Origin: Thermovenabulum sp049701175
GTDB taxonomy: Bacteria; Bacillota; Thermosediminibacteria; Thermosediminibacterales; Thermosediminibacteraceae
Length of the DNA stretch: 15,417 nucleotides
Reading direction: 5' to 3'
Assembly (NCBI RefSeq): GCF_049701175.1
Contig: NZ_JBNATW010000042.1
Coordinates: 1 to 15,417 of the forward strand
A program made the translations under genes and the position numbers. The notes beneath the pieces were generated by a model. The model had not been told where the DNA came from. It was given only the letters and a program-made list of their open reading frames with translations, and ran no database searches. Below are positions 7,639 through 15,346 of this stretch, one piece after another (positions within the stretch are counted from its first letter, which is position 1; every line of letters begins with the position of its first letter).

Positions 7639-9849
7639 CTACAGGAGATCATAAGGATCCAAATCCCACGAAATATTAACCTTCTCTTCCTGCAGTGAAA
7701 TATCTTTTAGTTTTTTCTGAGCCAAAATCAAAGGCATATATTTTTTACTCTTAAGTAAAAGGTTGTACCTGAAATTATCTTTTATTTTATGCCTTAAAGC
7801 AGGGATTGGACCTAAAAACTCCACATCCCCCTCAAGGCATTTTTTTAGTGTAAAATATGTTTTTTTAGAAAATTCCTCTATATAAAATTTATCCTTTCCT
7901 GAAAAGGTTATATTCAGAAGATGACAAAAAGGTGGATAATTGAATTCCCTTCTGATTTTTAGTTCTTGTTTGATAAAATTATTTATGTCATACCTTACAG
8001 CTGAATCTATTACGAAAGATTCTGGGCAAAAGGTTTGAACAATTACTTTCCCATTGGTTTTGCCCCTTCCTGCCCTCCCAGCTACTTGGGTAATAAGCTG
8101 AAAGGTTCTTTCACCTGCTCTAAAATCTGGAATGTTTAAAGTAACGTCAGCTAATAAAATCCCTATTAAAGAAACATTTGGAAAATCAAGGCCCTTTGTT
8201 ATAGTTTGAGTTCCTATTAAGACATTAGCCCTGCCTGTTTTGAATTCCAATAGTTTTTCTTTTAATAAAACCCCTTTTTTAGACAAAACATCAGCATCTA
8301 TTCTTACCGGTATAATTTCGGGAATTAGTTTTTTTATTTCTTCTTCAATTTTCTCAGTGCCGCTTCCATAATAACCTATCTTACTTCCCTGGCATTTAGG
8401 GCAAATTTCTAAAGTTGCTTCCCTGTAATCACAGTAATGACACCGCAAGGTTTTATCTTCCAAGTGATAAATTAATGAAATGTCGCAATGGGGGCATTTA
8501 GCAACAAACCCGCAGTCTTTGCACAATACAAAAGTTGAATATCCCCTCCTATTTAGGAAAAGTATAGCTTGTTCTTTTCTTGATATGGTATGTTGTAGTT
8601 CCTCAACCAACCTGCGGCTGAAAATGCTTTTATTACCGCTTTTCAGCTCCTGTCTCATATCAATGATTTCGAATACAGGCAAAGGCTTATTATTTACTCT
8701 TTTTCTCATTTTTACCAATAAGAAATTTCCCTTTTTTGCTTCATAAATACTTTCTAAAGAAGGGGTTGCACTTCCAAAAATTAATAAGGCATTTTCCTTT
8801 TTTGCTCTTAATCTTGCTACAATCCTCGCATCGTAAAAAGGGTATTCGGATTGTTTGTAAGAAGTTTCATGTTCCTCATCTATCACAATAACGCCTAAAT
8901 TTTTCACAGGAGCAAAAATTGCGGATCGAGCCCCAATTACAATATTAACTTCGCCTTTTGCTATTCTCAACCATTCATCAAATTTCTCTCCTTCAGACAA
9001 ACCACTGTGCAAAATTGCAATATTACCCGGAAATCTATTTTGGAAAATATCTACCATTTGAGGCGTTAAAGAGATCTCGGGAACTAAAAAAATAGCACCC
9101 TTCCCGCTTAAAATCACTTTTTCAATTATCCTCAAATAAACTTCCGTTTTTCCGCTTCCGGTAACCCCAAATAAAAGAACCGGTTTTTTTTCACCCTCCA
9201 AATTTTTTAAGATAATTTTTACTGCATTCTCCTGTTCTGGTGAAAGAAAAATTTTATCTTTTTCGGCATTATATTCGAGAGAATATTTTATCTTGGCTTT
9301 ATTCACTGCTCTATATTCTTTAAAAACCGCATTTTTTTTATAAAGTGCCTCTAACACTGCCCTTACTTTTTCTTTGGCCAATCCTGTTTCTTTTGAGATT
9401 TCTTCTATTGATGTGTAGTCTTTTTGTAACAAATGCTGATAAATTAATTTTTGATTTTGCGATTTTAGGTCGTTTTTAAAATCCTTATTTACTTTATATA
9501 CAACTGTTTTTCTTATTCCACTTTTAGCAGGAAACATCAGCTTTAAAAAATCTATTAAAAAAGCCCCATAGTATTCTGAAAGACTCTTGGAAAGTTCTAC
9601 CATTTCTTTAGGTAGGGCAACTTCATCAACTTCTATTATGCTTTTTAATTTGCCCCTTATTTTTTCATCTAAAAATTCTTCCTCTATAAAATCTACAACA
9701 AAACCCTGCCTTTTCTTATTGCGGAAAGGCACAACCACCCTGCTTCCAATTTTTATATTGTTAATAATCTCTTCTGGAACAAGGTAAGAGTACTCTCCTT
9801 TTACCTTAGGATGTTTTACATCTACTGCTACCTGGACAATTTTCCCCAA
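7639..9849 (-). CDS. priA: Primosomal replication restart helicase PriA
   Basis: PriA recognises stalled forks and loads the replicative helicase. With a TTG start at 9849 the protein has 736 residues. It contains a 3' DNA-binding domain (1-105), Walker A GVTGSGKT (228-235), DEEH (324-327), and GSATPS near 359. Four zinc-binding Cys pairs follow (443/446, 452/455, 470/473 and 483/486), and helicase motifs GTQT and QVAGRAGRG lie towards the C-terminus. The open frame extends 38 codons upstream to a GTG at 9963. That extension is Cys- and Trp-containing, lacks PriA similarity and coincides with a structured intergenic region, so I rejected it. PriA proteins normally start just before the segment seen here as KIVQVAVDV. 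The TTG has only a weak GGG-type ribosome binding site, so initiation may be inefficient or regulated. Confidence 0.95.
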   Translation of the reverse strand: MGKIVQVAVDVKHPKVKGEYSYLVPEEIINNIKIGSRVVVPFRNKKRQGFVVDFIEEEFLDEKIRGKLKSIIEVDEVALPKEMVELSKSLSEYYGAFLIDFLKLMFPAKSGIRKTVVYKVNKDFKNDLKSQNQKLIYQHLLQKDYTSIEEISKETGLAKEKVRAVLEALYKKNAVFKEYRAVNKAKIKYSLEYNAEKDKIFLSPEQENAVKIILKNLEGEKKPVLLFGVTGSGKTEVYLRIIEKVILSGKGAIFLVPEISLTPQMVDIFQNRFPGNIAILHSGLSEGEKFDEWLRIAKGEVNIVIGARSAIFAPVKNLGVIVIDEEHETSYKQSEYPFYDARIVARLRAKKENALLIFGSATPSLESIYEAKKGNFLLVKMRKRVNNKPLPVFEIIDMRQELKSGNKSIFSRRLVEELQHTISRKEQAILFLNRRGYSTFVLCKDCGFVAKCPHCDISLIYHLEDKTLRCHYCDYREATLEICPKCQGSKIGYYGSGTEKIEEEIKKLIPEIIPVRIDADVLSKKGVLLKEKLLEFKTGRANVLIGTQTITKGLDFPNVSLIGILLADVTLNIPDFRAGERTFQLITQVAGRAGRGKTNGKVIVQTFCPESFVIDSAVRYDINNFIKQELKIRREFNYPPFCHLLNITFSGKDKFYIEEFSKKTYFTLKKCLEGDVEFLGPIPALRHKIKDNFRYNLLLKSKKYMPLILAQKKLKDISLQEEKVNISWDLDPYDLL

Positions 9850-9970
9850 GCTCTTACCCGGTATCCCAAACAGTGCAAAAAAGCACTTGTTTGAGGCTGG
9901 GCTATTTATATTCCGCCTTTTTTTCAGGTGTGCCCTTTCCCAGCAGGCGGTATTTAGGCACACCTTGTTT
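9850..9970 (-). ncRNA. Possible structured RNA element between coaBC and priA
   Basis: This is the longest gap inside the operon. Bases 9851-9970 contain 56 G+C of 120, clearly above the AT-rich surroundings. In transcript order there is a perfect 9-bp stem starting AGGTGTGCC (arms 9957-9965 and 9926-9934, 22-base loop). The loop carries CCGCC (9946-9950) and GCTGGG (9939-9944). These can pair with downstream GGCGG (9913-9917) and CCCAGC (9896-9901), but the two pairings cross each other. A separate 10-bp hairpin with one bulged base follows (9867-9876 with 9883-9893, six-U loop), and then the priA start. I do not recognise a known riboswitch or protein leader. Regulation of priA is an inference. 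Confidence 0.4.
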
Positions 9971-11170
9971 TTAACATTTCAATAAGGCTTTTATCCTATC
10001 TAAAATTAAATGGGCAACTTCTTTTTTGCTCAATAGCGGAAATTCTTCTATCCTTCCATCTCTATATAATATTTTTACTATGTTTGTATCAACTTCAAAA
10101 CCAGCGCCTTGTTTTGTGACATCATTTAAAACTATCATATCAAGGTTCTTTTTCAAAAGCTTTTCTCTTGCATTGCTCTCAGGTATATCTGTTTCTGCTG
10201 CAAAACCTACCAAGATCTTGTCTCCCTTTTTTTCCCCGAGTTCCTTTAAAATATCAGGATTTTTAACAAGTTCAATAAAAACTTCCTCTTCTGACTTTTT
10301 TATTTTATGCTCGCTCCTATACTTAGGGCGATAATCAGAAACAGCAGCAGCTTTTATAACCACATCCGCCCAAGGAAAAAGCTCATCAACCTTCTTTTTC
10401 ATTTCCACAGCAGTTTCCACTCTATGAAATATTTGCAAATCCGGAGGAGGCTCAAGGCTGACTGGACCGGAAATAAGCGCGACTTCTGCCCCCCTTTCTA
10501 AAGCCGCTTCAGCTAATTTGTAACCCATTTTCCCCGATGAACGATTGGAAATAAACCTAATTGGATCAATGTACTCCCTCGTAGGCCCCGCTGTAATTAA
10601 AATTTTTGTTCCTTTTAAATCCTCTTGCATTTGTGCAATTTTTTCAATATACTCTACAATTTCTTCAGGATCAGGAAATCTCCCTTTACCTATTTTCCCG
10701 CAGGCTAAAAATCCTTCTTCAGGTTCCATAATATGACAACCATAGTTTTTCAAAATCTCTATATTTCGTTGAGTAACAGGGTTTTCATACATATTGACAT
10801 TCATTGCTGGAACAATTACTTTTTTCGCTTTTGTAGCGAGAAATGTAGTTGTTAGCATATCATCAGCAATACCCGAGGCAAGTTTAGCTAAAATATTGGC
10901 CGTACATGGAGCAATAACAAAAAAGTCTGCTTTATCTGCCAGGGATACATGCTCTACTTCCCAATGGGAAGGTTCCTTAAACATGTCCTTTATTACAGGA
11001 TTTTCAGAAAGGATTTGAAAAGTAAGGGGAGCTACAAATTTACAGGCCGATTCAGTCATTACGACCTGAACAGAAGCTCCCCTTTTTTTTAAAAGTCTTG
11101 TCAATTCACAGGCTTTATAAGCCGCTATGCTACCTGTAACTCCTAAAACAATAAATTTACCCTTAAGCAT
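9971..11170 (-). CDS. coaBC: Bifunctional phosphopantothenoylcysteine decarboxylase/phosphopantothenate-cysteine ligase
   Basis: CoaBC joins cysteine to 4'-phosphopantothenate (CoaB) and decarboxylates the product to 4'-phosphopantetheine (CoaC) in coenzyme A synthesis. Of the 399 residues, the N-terminal flavoprotein CoaC part (about 1-180) shows GSIAAYKA (13-20), active-site His74, PAMN (121-124) and the flap ACGKIGKGR with Cys157. The C-terminal CoaB part (about 187-399) shows AGPTREYIDP (194-203), NRSSGKMG (209-216), KAAAVSDYRP (273-282) and the KIKK segment near 289-292. The length is typical for the fusion. The ATG at 11170 has GGCGG about 7 bases upstream and is 15 bases after rpoZ. 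A 121-base gap to priA follows. Confidence 0.98.
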   Translation of the reverse strand: MLKGKFIVLGVTGSIAAYKACELTRLLKKRGASVQVVMTESACKFVAPLTFQILSENPVIKDMFKEPSHWEVEHVSLADKADFFVIAPCTANILAKLASGIADDMLTTTFLATKAKKVIVPAMNVNMYENPVTQRNIEILKNYGCHIMEPEEGFLACGKIGKGRFPDPEEIVEYIEKIAQMQEDLKGTKILITAGPTREYIDPIRFISNRSSGKMGYKLAEAALERGAEVALISGPVSLEPPPDLQIFHRVETAVEMKKKVDELFPWADVVIKAAAVSDYRPKYRSEHKIKKSEEEVFIELVKNPDILKELGEKKGDKILVGFAAETDIPESNAREKLLKKNLDMIVLNDVTKQGAGFEVDTNIVKILYRDGRIEEFPLLSKKEVAHLILDRIKALLKC

Positions 11171-11185
11171 ATCTAACCCGCCTTT

Positions 11186-11386
11186 TTATTTTGTTTTTAT
11201 TCGCTCAATTTTAATCTTTCCTGCATCTAATTCAAAAAGCGCTATAGAAACCGGTTTTGTGGTTTTTACATCAACCAATTTGGGAGCTCCTTCAACCAAC
11301 TGCCTTGCCCTTTTTGCAGCTGCAACTACTATTGTATATTTACTATCAAACTTGCTTGTTAAAGAATCAATTGACGGATACATCAT
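11186..11386 (-). CDS. rpoZ: DNA-directed RNA polymerase omega subunit
   Basis: Omega is the small subunit that helps assemble beta-prime into RNA polymerase. The 66-residue protein begins MMYPSIDSL and contains KYTIVVAAAKRARQL (17-31), the conserved helix of the family, followed by KPVSIALFEL, as in clostridial omega proteins. The ATG at 11386 has GGGGAG 7 bases upstream, and a second ATG codon follows at 11383. It lies 18 bases after gmk and 15 before coaBC, the usual gmk-rpoZ-coaBC order of Firmicutes. Confidence 0.96.
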   Translation of the reverse strand: MMYPSIDSLTSKFDSKYTIVVAAAKRARQLVEGAPKLVDVKTTKPVSIALFELDAGKIKIERIKTK

Positions 11387-11404
11387 AAATCTGCTCCCCC
11401 CTTT

Positions 11405-12007
11405 TTAATGCATTTTTTCAATTATATCAGGATTCCTATAAACCCTGCATTTCTCTGCTATAATAATGGCTTGTAATTTTTCTACAGCTTTTTCTAAATC
11501 ATCATTGACAATTACATAATCATAAGAAGACAGGGCTTTTAACTCTTCTAAAGCACACATCAATCGAAGCCTCATAGATTCCTCTGTTTCACTGCCCCTT
11601 TTTTCTATTCTTCTCTTTAGCTCCTCTAAATCAGGAGGAAGTATAAATATGAAAACCGCATCTTCCCAAGTTTGCCTTATCTGTTTTGCTCCCTGTATAT
11701 CAATTTCTAAAATAACATCTTGTCCATTGTTTATTCTCTCCTCAACAAATTTTCTTGGAGTTCCATAGTAATTATTATAAACATTTGCCCACTCTAAAAA
11801 ACATCCCTCTTTAATCATTTTTTCAAAAGTTTCCTTATCGGTAAAAAAATAATTAACTCCGTCTTTTTCTCCAGGTCTTGGTGTACGAGTTGTATAAGAA
11901 ATGGAAAGAGCAATGTTGGGATTTTTTTCCAATAATCGGCTGCAGACAGTTCCTTTCCCTGCCCCCGATGGCCCTGATAACACAATAAGCATACCTTTTT
12001 TGCCCAT
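11405..12007 (-). CDS. gmk: Guanylate kinase
   Basis: This enzyme phosphorylates GMP or dGMP to GDP or dGDP with ATP and so feeds nucleotide and (p)ppGpp pools. The 200-residue length is standard. The P-loop is GPSGAGKGT (12-20). The GMP-binding segment has YTTRTPRPGE followed by VNYFF, and the lid region holds the arginines near RIEKRGSETEE. The ATG at 12007 is preceded by GGAGAG with 8-base spacing; an internal ATG at codon 6 would still keep the P-loop but has no better site. It is 13 bases after remA. The identification is certain. Confidence 0.98.
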   Translation of the reverse strand: MGKKGMLIVLSGPSGAGKGTVCSRLLEKNPNIALSISYTTRTPRPGEKDGVNYFFTDKETFEKMIKEGCFLEWANVYNNYYGTPRKFVEERINNGQDVILEIDIQGAKQIRQTWEDAVFIFILPPDLEELKRRIEKRGSETEESMRLRLMCALEELKALSSYDYVIVNDDLEKAVEKLQAIIIAEKCRVYRNPDIIEKMH

Positions 12008-12020
12008 AATTTCTACTCTC

Positions 12021-12305
12021 CTATTTTACTTCATCTTCTTCTTCAATTTCATCTTCTTCAATTTCTTTTTCACTTAATCTATTTGCAACTGTCTCTGGCT
12101 GTACGGCGGATAATATTACATGATCGCTATCGGTTATAATTACAGCACGTGTCCTCCTGCCGTAAGTTGCATCAATCAGCATCCCCCTGTCCCTTGCTTC
12201 CTGAATAATCCTTTTTATTGGCGCTGATTCAGGGCTTACTATTGCAATAATCCTATTGGCAGAAACAATATTCCCAAAACCTATATTTACTAACTTTATG
12301 TCCAC
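12021..12305 (-). CDS. remA: RemA-family DNA-binding regulator (DUF370)
   Basis: RemA in Bacillus subtilis activates biofilm-matrix and osmoprotection genes as a ring-forming DNA-binding protein. The 94-residue protein shows LVNIGFGN (5-12), ANRIIAIVSPESAPIKR (16-32) and DATYGRRTRAVI (45-56), with basic residues Arg18, Arg50, Arg51 and Arg53 in the positions expected for DNA binding. It ends in a strongly acidic tail (about 79-94). The start is GTG at 12305, with AGGAGGG and 8-base spacing. In many Clostridia this gene sits between yicC and gmk, as here. Family membership is secure, but target genes in this organism are unknown and biofilm control is only inferred. Confidence 0.92.
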   Translation of the reverse strand: MDIKLVNIGFGNIVSANRIIAIVSPESAPIKRIIQEARDRGMLIDATYGRRTRAVIITDSDHVILSAVQPETVANRLSEKEIEEDEIEEEDEVK

Positions 12306-12326
12306 AAAATTTTCCCTCCTGAAATA

Positions 12327-13196
12327 TTATTCTAAATTTTGAACCTGCTCCCTTATTTTTTCGAGCTCGCTTTTTATGTCGATAACCTGCTTTGATATTT
12401 CATAATCCGCACTTTTGGAAGCAATGGTGTTTACTTCCCTAAACAATTCCTGAGCTATAAAATCCATTTTTTTACCTATCGGCTCATTCAAACCAAAAAG
12501 ACTCTTAAATTGTATAATATGACTTTCCATTCTCACTATTTCCTCATTGATGTCCGATCTTTCTGCAAAATAAGCGACTTCCATCTCAAGCCTCTCTTTA
12601 TCTAAAATATTTTTATCAACCAATTCGGAAATCCTTTTTTCTAACCTGTTTTTATATTCTAATAAACTTATTTCACGCCGTGACTTTATAACATCCAACT
12701 TTTGCGTTATTTTATCCAACCTTTTTTCTATATCAGCTATTAAAACTTTACCTTCTTCCTCTCTCATTTTATCTAAATTCATTACCGCTTCATTTAGTGC
12801 AGGTTTTAAGGAAACCCATAATTCTTCGTCATTTACATTTTTTTCTACCTTAAAAATATCAGGAAGTAGGGAGAGGAGCTGTAAGGTTATTGGCCCCTCA
12901 AACCCTACTTTTTCTTTTATTTCTAAAAGTTTGCAATAAAAAGCTTCAATGGTCTTGTCATCGGTTTTAATTTCTCCAACAAAATTTTCGGGGCAGTAAT
13001 TAATATAAACATCAACCCTCCCGCGCGAAATACGCTCTTTTATAAAACTTCTTATTTTCTCTTCCAAAAAAAGCCATGGTTTTGGAAGCCTAATATAAAT
13101 ATCTAAAAATCTATGGTTAACCGTTTTTATTTCAACTTCCCAGCCAAATTCCTGTGAGGATTTTCCTCTCCCATACCCCGTCATGCTTTTAGCCAT
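12327..13196 (-). CDS. yicC: YicC/YloC-family endoribonuclease
   Basis: The 289-residue protein begins with the family signature KSMTGYGRG and has VEIKTVNHRFLDIYIRLP at about 21-38. The C-terminal DUF1732 part contains MDFIAQELFREVNTIASKS near the end, and the middle (about 155-200) looks like coiled coil. YicC of E. coli and YloC of Bacillus have been characterised as endoribonucleases; the physiological role is still poorly defined. The ATG at 13196 has GAGG about 10 bases upstream. It stands 21 bases after dapL and 21 before remA, and the yicC-remA-gmk order is conserved. The Bacillus name is yloC. Confidence 0.93.
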   Translation of the reverse strand: MAKSMTGYGRGKSSQEFGWEVEIKTVNHRFLDIYIRLPKPWLFLEEKIRSFIKERISRGRVDVYINYCPENFVGEIKTDDKTIEAFYCKLLEIKEKVGFEGPITLQLLSLLPDIFKVEKNVNDEELWVSLKPALNEAVMNLDKMREEEGKVLIADIEKRLDKITQKLDVIKSRREISLLEYKNRLEKRISELVDKNILDKERLEMEVAYFAERSDINEEIVRMESHIIQFKSLFGLNEPIGKKMDFIAQELFREVNTIASKSADYEISKQVIDIKSELEKIREQVQNLE

Positions 13197-13217
13197 TAAA
13201 TCACATCCTCTTGGGTG

Positions 13218-14378
13218 TTAAAATGTTATTTTTTTAATTCTTTCCATTGCTTCATTCAACCTATGGTCGGGGGTAGTAAGAGAAATCCTTACATAACCTT
13301 CTCCATACTCTCCATATGCATTGCCCGGGGTTACTACAACTGCAGCCTTTTCTATCAATTTTTCTGCAAAGCTGGCAGAAGTGTATCCTTCTGGAACCTT
13401 AACCCATATATAAAATGTACCTTTTGGAGGTTTTACATCTAAACCTATTTCCCTCAATGTATTTACTACCAAATCCCTTCTTTTCTTAAAAATGTCAATC
13501 ATTTCTTTTATGCTGTCCTGAGGACCTAATAAGGCTTCCACTCCAGCTTTTTGTATAGCAGTAAATTGACCCGAATCCACATTAGTTTTTATTATTCCTA
13601 AACCCTGGACTATTTCGCTATTACCAACTACATAACCAATTCTCCAACCCGTCATTCGGTATGGTTTTGAAAGAGAACCAAATTCTACCGCAACATTCTT
13701 TGCACCCGGTATAGAAAGGATGCTGGGTGCTTGGTATCCGTCATATGTAATCTCTGCATAGGCGCTGTCATGACATAGAATTATATCATATTTTTTTGCA
13801 ATTTCTACAGCTTCTTCAAAAAACTTTTCATCCGCTACAGCCCCAGTTGGATTGTTAGGATAGCACAAAAACATAATCTTTGCTTTTCTTAATATTTCTT
13901 CATCAATTTTTGAAAAATCGGGTAAAAAGTCGTTTTCTTCCAAAAGCGGCATTGTGTAAGGTATGCCTCCTGCAAAAATCGCTGCAGTCTTATATACAGG
14001 GTAAGCAGGATCAGGTATCAATACATAATCTCCAGGATTTACAAAAGCCCAAAATATATGAGCAATCCCTTCTTTTGACCCGATTAATGCCATTACTTCA
14101 TTTTTGGGATCTAAAGTAACGTTAAAACGATTTTTATAGTATTTTGATACTGCTTCTCTGAATTCCATAGAACCTTCATAATCTGGATATCTGTGATATT
14201 CCTTGACCTCTATCGCTTTTTTCATAGCTTCTACAATGTTGGATGGCGTAGGAAGATCAGGATCTCCTATACCCAAGCTAATAACATCTATACCCTTGCT
14301 TTTAAGTTCAGCTATTTTTTTATCAATTTGTGCAAAAAGATATGGTGGTATCTTCTTTATTCGTTCGGCACGTTCCAA
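13218..14378 (-). CDS. dapL: LL-diaminopimelate aminotransferase (class I/II PLP aminotransferase)
   Basis: This fold-type I aminotransferase has 386 residues. It shows the substrate-region motif LGIGDPDLPTP (35-45), YPNNPTG (173-179) and the PLP lysine Lys238 in SLSKPYRMTGWRIG. These fit the DapL branch that converts tetrahydrodipicolinate directly to LL-2,6-diaminopimelate with glutamate as amino donor. The gene directly follows dapF, whose substrate is the DapL product, which strongly supports the call over a general aspartate or PatA-type aminotransferase. The start is TTG at 14378, preceded by GGAGGG with 7-base spacing. The 51-base gap after dapF shows no convincing promoter. Exact substrate specificity is the remaining doubt. 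Confidence 0.87.
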   Translation of the reverse strand: MERAERIKKIPPYLFAQIDKKIAELKSKGIDVISLGIGDPDLPTPSNIVEAMKKAIEVKEYHRYPDYEGSMEFREAVSKYYKNRFNVTLDPKNEVMALIGSKEGIAHIFWAFVNPGDYVLIPDPAYPVYKTAAIFAGGIPYTMPLLEENDFLPDFSKIDEEILRKAKIMFLCYPNNPTGAVADEKFFEEAVEIAKKYDIILCHDSAYAEITYDGYQAPSILSIPGAKNVAVEFGSLSKPYRMTGWRIGYVVGNSEIVQGLGIIKTNVDSGQFTAIQKAGVEALLGPQDSIKEMIDIFKKRRDLVVNTLREIGLDVKPPKGTFYIWVKVPEGYTSASFAEKLIEKAAVVVTPGNAYGEYGEGYVRISLTTPDHRLNEAMERIKKITF

Positions 14379-14386
14379 TTCTCATC

Positions 14387-14391
14387 CCTCC
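14387..14391 (-). promoter_or_regulatory. Ribosome binding site that fixes the TTG start of dapL
   Basis: GGAGG, extended to GGAGGG, lies on the minus strand with about 7 bases to TTG 14378. The ATG within GGGATGAG just after it is out of frame, so TTG is the real start. Confidence 0.85.
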
Positions 14392-14429
14392 AAAAATTTT
14401 ATTAGATTTGCTTTTATAGGCGTCTTAAA

Positions 14430-15272
14430 TTAAAGATACGAAAGTTCTAATTCTCCGCTAAAAACCTCTTTAGCCGGACCAGTCATATACACCCTTTTAT
14501 TTTCTTCAATCTGTATAAATAAGTCACCTCCCGGTAGATTTACAGTAACTTCATCCTTTACAAACCCTTTCTTATACGCTGCTACAGCGCTGGCACAAGC
14601 ACCAGTGCCGCATGCCATTGTTATTCCAGCACCTCTTTCCCATACTCTCATCTTCAGTTGATTTTGGGAAACCACTTCTACAAATTCGACATTGGTTCTT
14701 TTTGGAAAAAGAGGATGATGTTCTATTTTTGGTCCTAAATTTTCTAAATTTACATTATCAACATCTTCGGTGAAAATTACACAGTGGGGATTGCCCATAG
14801 AAACAGCTGTAGCCTTAAAAGCTTTTCCATCAACAGTTAAATCAAAATCTAAGGCCTCTTCTTTGGGGTTTCCTAACATCGGAATATCTTCCCTTAAAAG
14901 GCTGTAAAAACCCATATCAACTTTTACTGCTTCTATTTTATCATGTTTAACAATAATTTCCGGTTTTATAATTCCCGCTAAGGTTTCAATTTCCATTTTC
15001 CTTTTTTGCACAATATTCCTTGTATAAACATACATAGCAAAACATCTGATGCCGTTTCCGCACATGGTTGCCTCGCTGCCATCGCTGTTTATTATCCGCA
15101 TTTTTACATCGGCTGATTCAGAAGGCAATAAAAGTAAAATACCATCAGCTCCTATACCGAAATGACGGTCGCAAATCAATTTTGCTTTTTCCACGACAGG
15201 AGTTATATCTTCTTTAAAACCATCAACTACGATAAAATCATTTCCAAGACCATGCATCTTTGTAAACTTCAT
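14430..15272 (-). CDS. dapF: Diaminopimelate epimerase
   Basis: DapF converts LL-diaminopimelate to meso-diaminopimelate, the direct precursor of lysine and the cross-linking residue of peptidoglycan. It is PLP-independent and uses two cysteines. Both are visible: Cys71 in MCGNGIRCF and Cys221 in ACGTGAC. The start MHGLGNDFIVVDG (6-18) and GNPHC segment are also diagnostic, and 280 residues is the usual length. The ATG at 15272 has GAGGG about 6 bases upstream. It is the first gene of the operon, 46 bases downstream of the -10 element, and is followed by dapL. Confidence 0.98.
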   Translation of the reverse strand: MKFTKMHGLGNDFIVVDGFKEDITPVVEKAKLICDRHFGIGADGILLLLPSESADVKMRIINSDGSEATMCGNGIRCFAMYVYTRNIVQKRKMEIETLAGIIKPEIIVKHDKIEAVKVDMGFYSLLREDIPMLGNPKEEALDFDLTVDGKAFKATAVSMGNPHCVIFTEDVDNVNLENLGPKIEHHPLFPKRTNVEFVEVVSQNQLKMRVWERGAGITMACGTGACASAVAAYKKGFVKDEVTVNLPGGDLFIQIEENKRVYMTGPAKEVFSGELELSYL

Positions 15273-15317
15273 TTTTCACCCTCGCCCTCTTTTTTACGCT
15301 GAAAATCGTTAGTATTT

Positions 15318-15346
15318 ATTATATCATTTAATTTTTTTCAATACAA
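15318..15346 (-). promoter_or_regulatory. Sigma-A promoter of the dapF-rpe operon
   Basis: On the minus strand, TTGTAT (15341-15346) and a perfect TATAAT (15318-15323) are separated by 17 bases, and TGA directly before the -10 makes it an extended -10. The region is very AT-rich. The leader to the dapF ATG would be roughly 40 bases, with no room for a riboswitch. This is the only strong housekeeping promoter I saw in the window. Confidence 0.8.

Noticed and set aside
9850..9963. Resemblance of CCGCCTGCTGGG to the conserved CCGCCUGGGC of ZTP (pfl) riboswitches
   Set aside because: The conserved segment is interrupted, and the upstream half of the ZTP aptamer is not present; upstream sequence is the coding end of coaBC.
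9926..9975. The 9-bp stem followed by TGTTTTT read on the plus strand as a terminator
   Set aside because: There is no plus-strand gene in the window for it to end, the loop is 22 bases long, and the T-run is interrupted.
14379..14429. Possible internal promoter between dapF and dapL (a TATAAA-like box)
   Set aside because: No acceptable -35 element at the correct spacing; AT-rich sequence gives such boxes by chance.
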